Origin: Serratia entomophila
Lineage (GTDB): Bacteria; Pseudomonadota; Gammaproteobacteria; Enterobacterales; Enterobacteriaceae
Reading direction: 5' to 3'
NCBI RefSeq assembly: GCF_021462285.1
Contig: NZ_CP082787.1
Coordinates: 434,001-498,000, forward strand
Length of the DNA: 64,000 nucleotides
Each line of letters begins with the position of its first letter. Within the stretch, counting starts at the first letter, position 1. The notes under the pieces were generated by a model. That model was given only the letters and a program-made list of their open reading frames with translations, searched no databases and had not been told where the DNA came from. Of the stretch, positions 35,363-44,759 are shown piece after piece. Position numbers and translations under genes: made by a program.

Positions 35363-38239
35363 TTACAGCGCGGCGATGGTCGCCTGCTGTTCCTGCAGCT
35401 TCACCTTGCCTTCTTTGCAGGCCGCCAGACGTTCGCGCTCTTTGGCGACTACCACTTCCGGCGCGCGCGCCACGAAGCCTTCGTTGGCCAGTTTGCCTTC
35501 GATGGCGGCGATTTCCGCATCCAGCTTGCCCATCTCTTTCGCCAGACGCGCGATCTCGGCGTCTTTGTCGATAAAGCCGGCCATCGGGATCAGCAGCTCG
35601 GCGCCGTCCACCAGTTTGGTGACGGACACCGGGCCTTTTTCACCGGCCGGCAGCGGCGCGATGGAAGACAGGCGCGCCAGGCGGGCGATAAAGCTCTGGT
35701 TTTCCTGCAGGCGGCGCTGGGCGTCGGCGCTGCAGTTGCGCAGCAGCACGTCCAGCTGCTTGCTCGGCGCGATGTTCATCTCGGCGCGGATGTTGCGCAC
35801 CGCGGTGATCGCCTGCTTGATCCACTCCAGATCGTTCAGCGCCTGCTCGTCTTCCAGCGCGGCGTCGTAGGCCGGGAACGGCTGCAGCATGATGGTGTCT
35901 GCGGCGGCGCCGGTCAGCGGCTTCACGCGCTGCCAGATGGTCTCGGTGATGAACGGAATGATCGGGTGCGCCAGACGCAGCAACGCTTCCAGCACGGTGA
36001 TCAGCGTGTGGCGGGTGCCGCGCTGTTCCGCTTCGCTGCCGTTGCTCACTACCGGCTTGGTCAGCTCCAGGTACCAGTCGCAGAACTGGTTCCAGGTGAA
36101 TTCGTACAGGATGTTGGCCGCCAGGTCGAAGCGGTAGGTGTCCAGCGCTTCGCGGTAGGCTTTCACCGTGCGGTTGAATTCGGCCAGGATCCAGCGGTCC
36201 GCCAGCGACAGCACTTTCTCGCCGCCGTTGAAGCCGCAGTCATGCTCTTCGGTGTTCATCAGCACGAAGCGGCTGGCGTTCCACAGCTTGTTGCAGAAGT
36301 TGCGGTAGCCTTCCAGGCGCTTCATGTCCCAGTTGATGTCGCGGCCGGTCGAGGCCAGCGCCGCCAGGGTGAAGCGCAGGGCGTCGGTGCCGTGCGGCTC
36401 GATGCCGTTCGGGAACTGCTTCTCGGTGCGCTTGCGGATTTTCTCCGCCAGCTGCGGCTGCATCATGTTGCCGGTGCGTTTTTCCAGCAGATCTTCCAGC
36501 GAGATGCCGTCGACCATGTCCAGCGGATCGATGACGTTGCCCTTGGACTTGGACATCTTCTGGCCTTCGTCGTCGCGGATCAGGCCGGTCATGTAGACGG
36601 TCTTGAACGGCACCTGCGGCTTGCCGTTTTCATCCTTGATGAAGTGCATGGTCAGCATGATCATGCGCGCGATCCAGAAGAAGATGATGTCGAAGCCGCT
36701 GACCATCACGCTGGTCGGGTGGAAGGTTTTCAGCGCTTCGGTCTGCTCCGGCCAGCCCAGGGTGGAGAAGGTCCACAGGCCGGAGGAGAACCAGGTGTCC
36801 AGCACGTCTTCGTCCTGGGTCAGCGCCACGTCGGCGCCCAGGTTGTTCTCGCTGCGCACTTCTTCCTCGCTGCGGCCGACGTAGACCTTGCCGTTCACGT
36901 CGTACCAGGCCGGAATGCGGTGGCCCCACCACAGCTGGCGCGAGATGCACCAGTCCTGAATGTCGCGCATCCAGCTGAAGTACATGTTTTCGTACTGCTT
37001 CGGCACGAACTGAATGTCGCCTTGCTCGACCGCTTCCACCGCCACTTTGGCCAGCGGCGCGGTGCGCACGTACCATTGGTCGGTCAGCATCGGCTCGATC
37101 ACCACGCCGCCGCGGTCGCCGTAGGGCACCGTCAGGTCGTGCGGTTTGATCTCTTCCAGCAGGCCCTGCTGCTCGAAGGCGGCAACCACCGCCTTACGCG
37201 CGGCGAAGCGCTCCAGGCCGCGGAACTCGGCCGGGATCTCGCTGCAGTAGTCGGCGCAGACTTCGCCCAGGGTGTTGAACACCTCGGCTTGCTGGCGGAT
37301 ATCGCCGTCGAAGGTCAGGATGTTGATCATCGGCAGGCCGTGACGTTTACCGACTTCGTAGTCGTTAAAGTCGTGCGCCGGGGTGATCTTCACGCAGCCG
37401 GTGCCCTTTTCCATGTCGGCGTGCTCGTCGCCGACGATGCGGATGCGGCGGCCGACCAGCGGCAGAATGATCTCTTTGCCAATCAGGTCTTTGTAACGCG
37501 GATCTTCCGGGTTGACCGCCACGCCGGTATCGCCCAGCACGGTTTCCGGACGGGTGGTGGCCACCACCAGATAGTCTTTGCCCTCGGCGGTTTTGGCGCC
37601 GTCGGCCAGCGGGTAGCGCAGGTGCCACATGGAGCCTTTGGACTCGCGGTTTTCCACTTCCAGATCGGAGATGGCGGTGCGCAGTTTAGGATCCCAGTTC
37701 ACCAGGCGCTTGCCGCGGTAGATCAGGTCTTCTTTGTGCAGACGGACAAACACTTCGCGCACCGCGTTCGACAGGCCTTCGTCCATGGTGAAGCGCTCGC
37801 GCTCCCAGTCCACGGAGTTGCCGAGGCGGCGCATCTGGCGGGTGATGGTGCCGCCGGATTCCGCTTTCCACTGCCAGATTTTTTCGATGAACGCATCGCG
37901 GCCGTAGTCGTGGCGGGTTTTGCCTTCTTCCGCGGCGATCTTGCGCTCCACCACCATCTGGGTGGCGATGCCGGCGTGGTCGGTACCGGCCTGCCACAGG
38001 GTGTTTTTACCCTGCATGCGCTGGTAGCGGATCATGGTGTCCATGATGGTCTGCTGGAACGCGTGGCCCATGTGCAGGCTGCCGGTGACGTTCGGCGGCG
38101 GGATCATGATGCAGAAGCTTTCCTGGCTGGTGTCGCCGTTCGGCTTGAAGTAACCCTGGCCTTCCCAGTGATCGTACAGCTTCTGTTCGATCTGTTTTGG
38201 GTCGTATGCGGTGTCGAGCTGACTGTTTGTCTTTTCCAT
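35363..38239 (-). CDS. valS: Valyl-tRNA synthetase
   Basis: 958 residues (E. coli 951), class I synthetase. The HIGH-type motif is in [15 protein letters not shown] and the KMSKS loop in [12 protein letters not shown]. The large insertion holds the editing domain ([22 protein letters not shown]) that clears Thr-tRNA(Val). A C-terminal coiled coil (about residues 890-958, [25 protein letters not shown]) binds tRNA. It is 13 bases downstream of holC. Confidence 0.98.
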   Translation of the reverse strand: MEKTNSQLDTAYDPKQIEQKLYDHWEGQGYFKPNGDTSQESFCIMIPPPNVTGSLHMGHAFQQTIMDTMIRYQRMQGKNTLWQAGTDHAGIATQMVVERKIAAEEGKTRHDYGRDAFIEKIWQWKAESGGTITRQMRRLGNSVDWERERFTMDEGLSNAVREVFVRLHKEDLIYRGKRLVNWDPKLRTAISDLEVENRESKGSMWHLRYPLADGAKTAEGKDYLVVATTRPETVLGDTGVAVNPEDPRYKDLIGKEIILPLVGRRIRIVGDEHADMEKGTGCVKITPAHDFNDYEVGKRHGLPMINILTFDGDIRQQAEVFNTLGEVCADYCSEIPAEFRGLERFAARKAVVAAFEQQGLLEEIKPHDLTVPYGDRGGVVIEPMLTDQWYVRTAPLAKVAVEAVEQGDIQFVPKQYENMYFSWMRDIQDWCISRQLWWGHRIPAWYDVNGKVYVGRSEEEVRSENNLGADVALTQDEDVLDTWFSSGLWTFSTLGWPEQTEALKTFHPTSVMVSGFDIIFFWIARMIMLTMHFIKDENGKPQVPFKTVYMTGLIRDDEGQKMSKSKGNVIDPLDMVDGISLEDLLEKRTGNMMQPQLAEKIRKRTEKQFPNGIEPHGTDALRFTLAALASTGRDINWDMKRLEGYRNFCNKLWNASRFVLMNTEEHDCGFNGGEKVLSLADRWILAEFNRTVKAYREALDTYRFDLAANILYEFTWNQFCDWYLELTKPVVSNGSEAEQRGTRHTLITVLEALLRLAHPIIPFITETIWQRVKPLTGAAADTIMLQPFPAYDAALEDEQALNDLEWIKQAITAVRNIRAEMNIAPSKQLDVLLRNCSADAQRRLQENQSFIARLARLSSIAPLPAGEKGPVSVTKLVDGAELLIPMAGFIDKDAEIARLAKEMGKLDAEIAAIEGKLANEGFVARAPEVVVAKERERLAACKEGKVKLQEQQATIAAL

Positions 38240-38252
38240 TTTATATCGTTGT

Positions 38253-38702
38253 TCAGTGAGTTGGCGGCGTAGCCGTGGTCAAATGGAAGCCGACGCTGCG
38301 ATAGGCTTTGTAACGGTCGCGCGCCAACTGTTTCAGGGTGTCTTCGTAAGGGACGAAGTCTACCACTTCATGGAAAGCGGTAGCAAAATCTGCAAACTCT
38401 GGCAGCAGGGCGATCAGCAGATCGCGCGGGGCGTTGCCGCGTTTGCCGGGCCAGCACAGCTCCACCGGGGCGCCGTAGTGCGGCCCCTCGCCGGCCAGGT
38501 TGTGCGGCACGAACTGGTGGGGTTCGCGCTGCCACAGCGCTTCGTCCAGCCGCTGGGCCTGTTCCTGGCTCTCGCAGGCGATCAGCACCCGCTTGCCGGC
38601 ACGCCAACGTTCGGCGGCGACGGCGCAGGCCACCGCTTCATGCGCGCTGAGCGCGCCCGTCGGTTCTGCGTGTTCGATAAGATAGAACGTTGCCTGCTTC
38701 AT
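38253..38702 (-). CDS. holC: DNA polymerase III chi subunit
   Basis: 149 residues (E. coli 147) starting [45 protein letters not shown], conserved in HolC. Chi, with psi (HolD), links the clamp loader to single-stranded DNA-binding protein. It is the first gene of a holC-valS pair; pepA lies upstream but is separated by a terminator and an ERIC element, so holC probably has its own promoter or relies on read-through. Confidence 0.95.
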   Translation of the reverse strand: MKQATFYLIEHAEPTGALSAHEAVACAVAAERWRAGKRVLIACESQEQAQRLDEALWQREPHQFVPHNLAGEGPHYGAPVELCWPGKRGNAPRDLLIALLPEFADFATAFHEVVDFVPYEDTLKQLARDRYKAYRSVGFHLTTATPPTH

Positions 38703-38703
38703 A

Positions 38704-38828
38704 TAACCCCTTCATCTTTCAAGCTGCAGCTGTGTTGGCTGCCCTCCCTCACCCCAGTCGCTTACCGGTGTAAGCTCCTGGGGATCCTCTCGGTTGCCGC
38801 CTGGCTGCAACTCGAAAGCTATCGGGTT
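38704..38828. repeat. ERIC element, full length, between pepA and holC
   Basis: About 125 bp beginning TAACCCCTTCATCTTTCAAGC and ending with the complementary CGAAAGCTATCGGGTT. The core GTGTAAGCTCCTGGGGATCC closely matches the ERIC1R sequence. It starts one base after the holC start codon end, so it lies immediately upstream of holC and must form most of its leader. Confidence 0.92.
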
Positions 38829-38858
38829 TATAAAATTGTGCACCATTACTAAAAATAC

Positions 38859-38884
38859 AAGGGTACAGCATGCTGTACCCTTGA
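38859..38884 (-). terminator. Rho-independent terminator of pepA
   Basis: CAAGGGTACAG, CATG-centred loop, CTGTACCCTTG: an almost perfect palindrome followed on the minus strand by TATTTTTAG. It lies about 30 bases after the pepA stop. Confidence 0.85.
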
Positions 38885-38912
38885 GGGATTATACCTGAAT
38901 TACCGCTCAGAT

Positions 38913-40439
<1,527 letters not shown>

Positions 40440-40705
40440 TTAAAGACAAAGGCGGAAGCTACGGCTAGAATGACCAACTCCGTAACGATCTCCCGCCATT
40501 TGAGTTAACTAACTATGTTAACCTGAACGGCGTAAATTGCTCTGTTTTGGCGACTATAAGCAAGTTCCTATAGGACACCCAAATGCTAGATGTTGTAATA
40601 CTATTTTAGCTGTGAAGGTTGCCATATGATGAGAATAAATGGCGGATTAGCGATGAAACTATCGATTTTCCTGCAAAAAGACAAGTTTTCACAGGCGTAA
40701 TAAGC

Positions 40706-41800
40706 GTGATCATCATAAGATATCTGGTACGGGAAACGCTGAAGAGCCAAATCGCCATCCTGTTCATCCTGCTTCTGATCTTCTTTTGTCAGAACCTGGT
40801 CAGGGTGTTGGGCGATGCGGTGGACGGCGATGTCCCGACAAACTTAGTACTTTCTCTGCTCGCATTAGGTGTGCCGAAGATGGCGCAGCTAATCCTGCCT
40901 TTAAGCCTGTTCCTCGGCTTGTTGATGACGCTTGGGCGGTTGTATACCGAAAGCGAAATCACCGTTATGCACGCCTGCGGGCTGGGCAAACGCACCCTGA
41001 TTATCGCCGCCATGATACTGGCGCTGCTCACCTCCGCGGTTGCCGCGGTGAACGTGTTTTGGGCCGGGCCGGTGGCTTCGCGCTATCAGGACGTGGTGCT
41101 GAGCGAAGCGAAGGCCAACCCGAGCATCGCCGGGCTGGCGGAAGGGCAGTTCAAGCCTTCGCAGGACGGCAACGCGGTGCTGTTCATCGGCAACGTGAAG
41201 GGCAGCACCTTCAATGACGTGTTCCTGGCGCAGCTGCGGCCGAACGGCAACCAGCGCCCTTCGGTGGTGGTGGCCGAGCACGGCAACATCAATCAGCTGA
41301 AGGACGGCTCGCAGGTGGTGACGCTCGACAAGGGCACCCGCTTCGAGGGCACCGCGCTGCTGCGCGACTTCCGCATTACCGACTTCAACGACTACAAGGC
41401 GGTGATTGGCCACCGCACGGTGGCGGTGGATAACAGCCAGGCCGAACAGATGTCGATGAAGACGCTGTGGGGATCCGACGATCCGGACGCGCGCGCCGAG
41501 TTCCACTGGCGCCTGACGCTGGTGGTCTCCGTGGTGCTGATGGCGCTGCTGGTGGTGCCGCTCAGCGTGGTGAACCCGCGCCAGGGCCGCGTGCTGAGCA
41601 TGCTGCCGGCCATCCTGCTGTATTTGATTTTCTTCCTGCTGCAGACCTCGCTGCGTTCCAACGCCGGCAAGGGCAAGCTGGACCCGATGATCTGGCTGTG
41701 GGCGGTTAACGCCGTTTACTTCGTCATCGCGCTGGCGCTGAACCTGTGGGATACCGTGCCGATGCGCAAGCTGCGCGCACGCCTGAGAGGAGCCGCCTGA
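40706..41800 (+). CDS. lptF: LptF, LPS export permease
   Basis: 364 residues (E. coli 366). With LptG and LptB it forms the inner-membrane ABC transporter that extracts lipopolysaccharide towards LptC. Three N-terminal and three C-terminal membrane helices enclose a periplasmic jellyroll domain. I chose the GTG at 40706, giving (V/M)IIIRYLVRETLKSQ as in E. coli, although the frame is open 29 codons upstream. The stop overlaps the start of lptG (TGATG). Confidence 0.95.
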   Translation: MIIIRYLVRETLKSQIAILFILLLIFFCQNLVRVLGDAVDGDVPTNLVLSLLALGVPKMAQLILPLSLFLGLLMTLGRLYTESEITVMHACGLGKRTLIIAAMILALLTSAVAAVNVFWAGPVASRYQDVVLSEAKANPSIAGLAEGQFKPSQDGNAVLFIGNVKGSTFNDVFLAQLRPNGNQRPSVVVAEHGNINQLKDGSQVVTLDKGTRFEGTALLRDFRITDFNDYKAVIGHRTVAVDNSQAEQMSMKTLWGSDDPDARAEFHWRLTLVVSVVLMALLVVPLSVVNPRQGRVLSMLPAILLYLIFFLLQTSLRSNAGKGKLDPMIWLWAVNAVYFVIALALNLWDTVPMRKLRARLRGAA

Positions 41801-42870
41801 TGTTTGGCGTACTGGACCGTTATATCGGTAAAACGATTTTCAACACCATCATCATGACGTTGTTCATGCTGGTGTCGTTGTCCGGCATCATCAAGTTCGT
41901 CGATCAGCTGCGCAGAGTGGGCCAGGGCGATTACAGCGCGCTGGGCGCCGGCATGTTTACCCTGCTGAGCGTGCCGAAAGACATCGAGACCTTCTTCCCG
42001 ATGGCGGCGCTGCTGGGCGCGCTGCTCGGCCTGGGCCAGCTGGCGACGCGCAGCGAGCTGGTGGTGATGCAGGCCTCCGGCTTTACCCGCATGCAGATCG
42101 CCGGCTCGGTGATGAAAACCGCCATTCCGCTGGTATTGCTGACCATGGCGATCGGCGAGTGGGTGGCGCCGCAGGGCGACCAGATGGCGCGCAACTACCG
42201 CGCGCAGCAGATGTACGGCGGTTCGCTGCTTTCCACCAAGAGCGGGCTGTGGGCGAAGGACGGCAACGACTTCATCTACATCGAGCGCGTCTCCGGCGAG
42301 AAAGAGCTTTCCGGCGTGAACATTTACCACTTCAACGACCAGCGCAGGCTGGAGACGGTGCGCTACGCCGCTACCGCCAGCTTTGAAGGCGGGGTGTGGA
42401 AGCTTTCGCAGGTGGATACCTCCGACCTGACCAACGAAAAACAGGTGACCGGCACCCAGACGCTGACCGGCGAATGGAAAACCAACCTGACCCCGGACAA
42501 GCTGGGCGTGGTGGCGCTGGATCCCACCTCGCTTTCCATCAGCGGGCTGCACAACTACGTGAAGTACCTGAAGCAGAGCGGCCAGGAGGCCAACCGCTAC
42601 CAACTGAACATGTGGAGCAAAATCTTCTCGCCGCTTTCCGTGGCGGTGATGATGCTGATGGCGCTGTCGTTCATCTTCGGCCCGCTGCGCAGCGTGCCGA
42701 TGGGCATCCGCGTGGTGACCGGCATCAGCTTCGGCTTCCTGTTCTACGTGCTGGACCAGATCTTCGGCCCGCTGAGCCTGGTGTATAACATGCCGCCGGT
42801 GCTGGGCGCGCTGCTGCCGAGCATGCTGTTCCTGTTGATTAGCGTGTATATGCTGCTGAAACGCCGGTAA
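41800..42870 (+). CDS. lptG: LptG, LPS export permease
   Basis: 356 residues (E. coli 360), starting MFGVLDRYIGKTIF. It is the partner of LptF with the same six-helix plus jellyroll layout; the SVPKDIETFFPMAALLGALLGLGQLATRSELVVMQASGFT block holds the coupling helix contacting LptB. The ATG overlaps the lptF stop and AGAGGAG lies upstream, so the two are translationally coupled. Confidence 0.96.
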   Translation: MFGVLDRYIGKTIFNTIIMTLFMLVSLSGIIKFVDQLRRVGQGDYSALGAGMFTLLSVPKDIETFFPMAALLGALLGLGQLATRSELVVMQASGFTRMQIAGSVMKTAIPLVLLTMAIGEWVAPQGDQMARNYRAQQMYGGSLLSTKSGLWAKDGNDFIYIERVSGEKELSGVNIYHFNDQRRLETVRYAATASFEGGVWKLSQVDTSDLTNEKQVTGTQTLTGEWKTNLTPDKLGVVALDPTSLSISGLHNYVKYLKQSGQEANRYQLNMWSKIFSPLSVAVMMLMALSFIFGPLRSVPMGIRVVTGISFGFLFYVLDQIFGPLSLVYNMPPVLGALLPSMLFLLISVYMLLKRR

Positions 42871-42891
42871 CGGGGCAACAGGGCATTGTTG

Positions 42892-42922
42892 AAAGGCGCG
42901 GCCGTTGGGCTGCGCCTTTTTT
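42892..42922 (+). terminator. Terminator after lptG
   Basis: AAAGGCGC (42892-42899) pairs with GCGCCTTT (42912-42919), followed by TTTTTG. It lies 21 bases beyond the lptG stop. Confidence 0.85.
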
Positions 42923-43102
42923 GTTTGAGGGGCGCAGCGGGGGCCGTGGGGCGAATTTGGGGCTAGCGGCGATATTGGGCAAAGCGCCCGATGCGGCCCG
43001 ACCGGCGCTTTTTTCAACACTTAACTCATTGAACAACGGATAAGTGTTGCGCGCGGATCGCTGGAAGGTATAATGCACCCGTTTTCCGCATACTACTTCA
43101 GT

Positions 43103-43187
43103 GCCGAAGTGGCGAAATCGGTAGACGCAGTTGATTCAAAATCAACCGTAGAGATACGTGCCGGTTCGAGTCCGGCCTTCGGCACCA
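43103..43187 (+). tRNA. leuX: tRNA-Leu (anticodon CAA)
   Basis: 85 bases including an encoded CCA. The acceptor arm GCCGAAG pairs with CTTCGGC; the anticodon stem GTTGA/TCAAC frames the loop TTCAAAA with anticodon CAA at 43137-43139; the T arm is GCCGGTTCGAGTCCGGC; a long variable arm is present as expected for tRNA-Leu. The sequence is nearly identical to E. coli leuX, which is a frequent insertion site for genomic islands. Here the base composition changes sharply just downstream. Confidence 0.98.
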
Positions 43188-43207
43188 TTAGTACAGCGCG
43201 AACAAGA

Positions 43208-43232
43208 AGCCACCGAAAGGTGGTTTTTTGTT
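43208..43232 (+). terminator. Terminator of leuX
   Basis: AGCCACC, GAAA tetraloop, GGTGGT, then TTTTTGTTT: a compact Rho-independent terminator 20 bases after the tRNA. Confidence 0.9.
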
Positions 43233-43494
43233 TATAAGCATTATTACTCTAAATTGTTAGTTTGATGACGTTTTGATTATGCGTATGTACACAGAGGCTG
43301 TGTCGTCGATAAGTCCGCTTCTTTTGCAAACAGTAACATTGCGATTCTTTGTCTCTTAGCCGCGATAATCTTAGCTGGCTAAAAATCTAGACTCTCCAAA
43401 CACTTTTGCTTATATTTATCGAATCAAAAGCTTATTTTCATTTTTATCATGACTTTTAGGTGTGGGAAGCACACTAATAATTAGGGATCTTCTC
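43233..43494. other. AT-rich left end of the leuX-proximal island, no gene recognised
   Basis: About 260 bases between the leuX terminator and the methyltransferase gene. No repeat of the tRNA 3' end and no integrase fragment is visible. It presumably holds the methyltransferase promoter; a GTG at 43462 in frame with that gene is an alternative start. Confidence 0.45.
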
Positions 43495-44529
43495 ATGGCA
43501 CACTCCTTACGAAAACCAATTGCACTCGATTTATTCTGCGGGTCTGGAGCCGTTTCTCTAGGGCTTAGACAAGCAGGTTTTAATGTTGTCGGGGCTGTAG
43601 ATTTCGATGTTGGGGCTTGTCATACCTATCGTGCAAATCATCCCACTGTCCGTCTTTTAGAAAAGGATATACGGGATGTTGATCCTGATGATTTTGAAGA
43701 TCTCATCCAGGGGGCATTAGATTTACTTGTTGTCTGCGCACCTTGCCAGCCCTTCAGTAGTCAAAATCAGTACAAGCGCAAGGACGATAGTCGAAGAAAT
43801 CTTGTAGGAGAGTCTAAAAGATTTATTGAACGCTTTAACCCGTCACTAGTTTTTTTAGAAAATGTGCCTGGTTTAGCATCGACAGAGATTTTCGATGAGT
43901 TCAGGGGATGGTTAAAGCAAGTTGGATATAATGTAGCTGAGCCTATGCGTGTTGATGCTGCAGATCTTGGAGTACCACAGCGCCGTACTCGTATGATACT
44001 AGTTGCGGCCAAAGGGGTGTCTTTGGTTAACGCTATTGATATTGCCTATCAGGATAAAAAAACTGTTGCTGAGGCTATACAAGATCTAACTGTTCCTCCT
44101 GTGGGGAGAGAAGCTGCAGGAGCTGACCCCCTACATTATGCACGTAAACATTCTGTTATTAATATCGAGCGTCTTAAGCATACCCCGATCGATGGTGGAG
44201 GCAGAGACTCTCATCCTCCTCATTTGCAACTTACATGTCATATAAATACAAAAAATACATCTTTTTCAGATAGTTATGGGAGGATGCGATGGGCTGATGT
44301 TGCACCTACTCTTACTACAGGTTGCACTGATATTACGAAGGGCCGTTATGCGCATCCTGTTCAACATAGGGCCATCACTTTACGTGAGGCAGCTAGGCTA
44401 CAATCTTTTCCTGATGATTATGTATTTTGGGGAAATTCAAGTCAGATTGCGACTCAAATTGGTAATGCGGTGCCCCCCGCAATGATGAAAACTATTGCTT
44501 TAAGCTTAAAGAAGGCACTTGAGTCATAA
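43495..44529 (+). CDS. DNA (cytosine-5-)-methyltransferase
   Basis: 344 residues with the ordered C5-methyltransferase motifs: ALDLFCGSGAVSLGL (I, S-adenosylmethionine), APCQPFSSQ (IV, catalytic C84), ENVPGL (VI), GVPQRRTRM (VIII), LREAARLQSFPDDY (IX) and QIGNAVPP (X). The target recognition region (about residues 200-285, with the TLTTGC block) is not one I recognise, so the target sequence is unknown. The ATG at 43495 has AGGGATC upstream. Codon use is AT-rich, unlike the flanking core genes. It heads a group with a GHKL protein, a receiver-like protein and an HNH nuclease, so it is probably the modification part of a defence system. Confidence 0.95.
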   Translation: MAHSLRKPIALDLFCGSGAVSLGLRQAGFNVVGAVDFDVGACHTYRANHPTVRLLEKDIRDVDPDDFEDLIQGALDLLVVCAPCQPFSSQNQYKRKDDSRRNLVGESKRFIERFNPSLVFLENVPGLASTEIFDEFRGWLKQVGYNVAEPMRVDAADLGVPQRRTRMILVAAKGVSLVNAIDIAYQDKKTVAEAIQDLTVPPVGREAAGADPLHYARKHSVINIERLKHTPIDGGGRDSHPPHLQLTCHINTKNTSFSDSYGRMRWADVAPTLTTGCTDITKGRYAHPVQHRAITLREAARLQSFPDDYVFWGNSSQIATQIGNAVPPAMMKTIALSLKKALES

Positions 44530-44759
44530 TTATATCATTGTATGAGTTATGATATTTGTATAAAAATAATTAATTCAATTAATTAGCGGTGTCTTAAACA
44601 TTTTTAATTAATTTCTAAAATTTTTTTGTTTATTTCGATAAAGCGCGCTAGGATATTTCAATATGTTAGCAATTAATTTTATTTTTAGTTACTATTAGTG
44701 TGCTAATATTTTAATGAGAATCAATAATATAACCGAATTATAAACGATTAGAGGTCTTT
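44530..44759 (+). promoter_or_regulatory. AT-rich regulatory region before the GHKL gene, with palindromes
   Basis: 230 bases between the methyltransferase and the GHKL gene. Two inverted repeats stand out: TAATTAAT, TCA, ATTAATTA (44567-44585) and ATTAG, TGTG, CTAAT (44694-44707). The second overlaps TAATAT (44704-44709), a possible -10. AGAGG lies just before the GHKL start. A separate promoter and an operator are likely; the binding protein is unknown. Confidence 0.5.

Noticed and set aside
35966..38272. A 768-codon open frame antisense to valS
   Set aside because: It is the complementary-strand shadow of valyl-tRNA synthetase; composition is unlike any real protein and valS is fully conserved.
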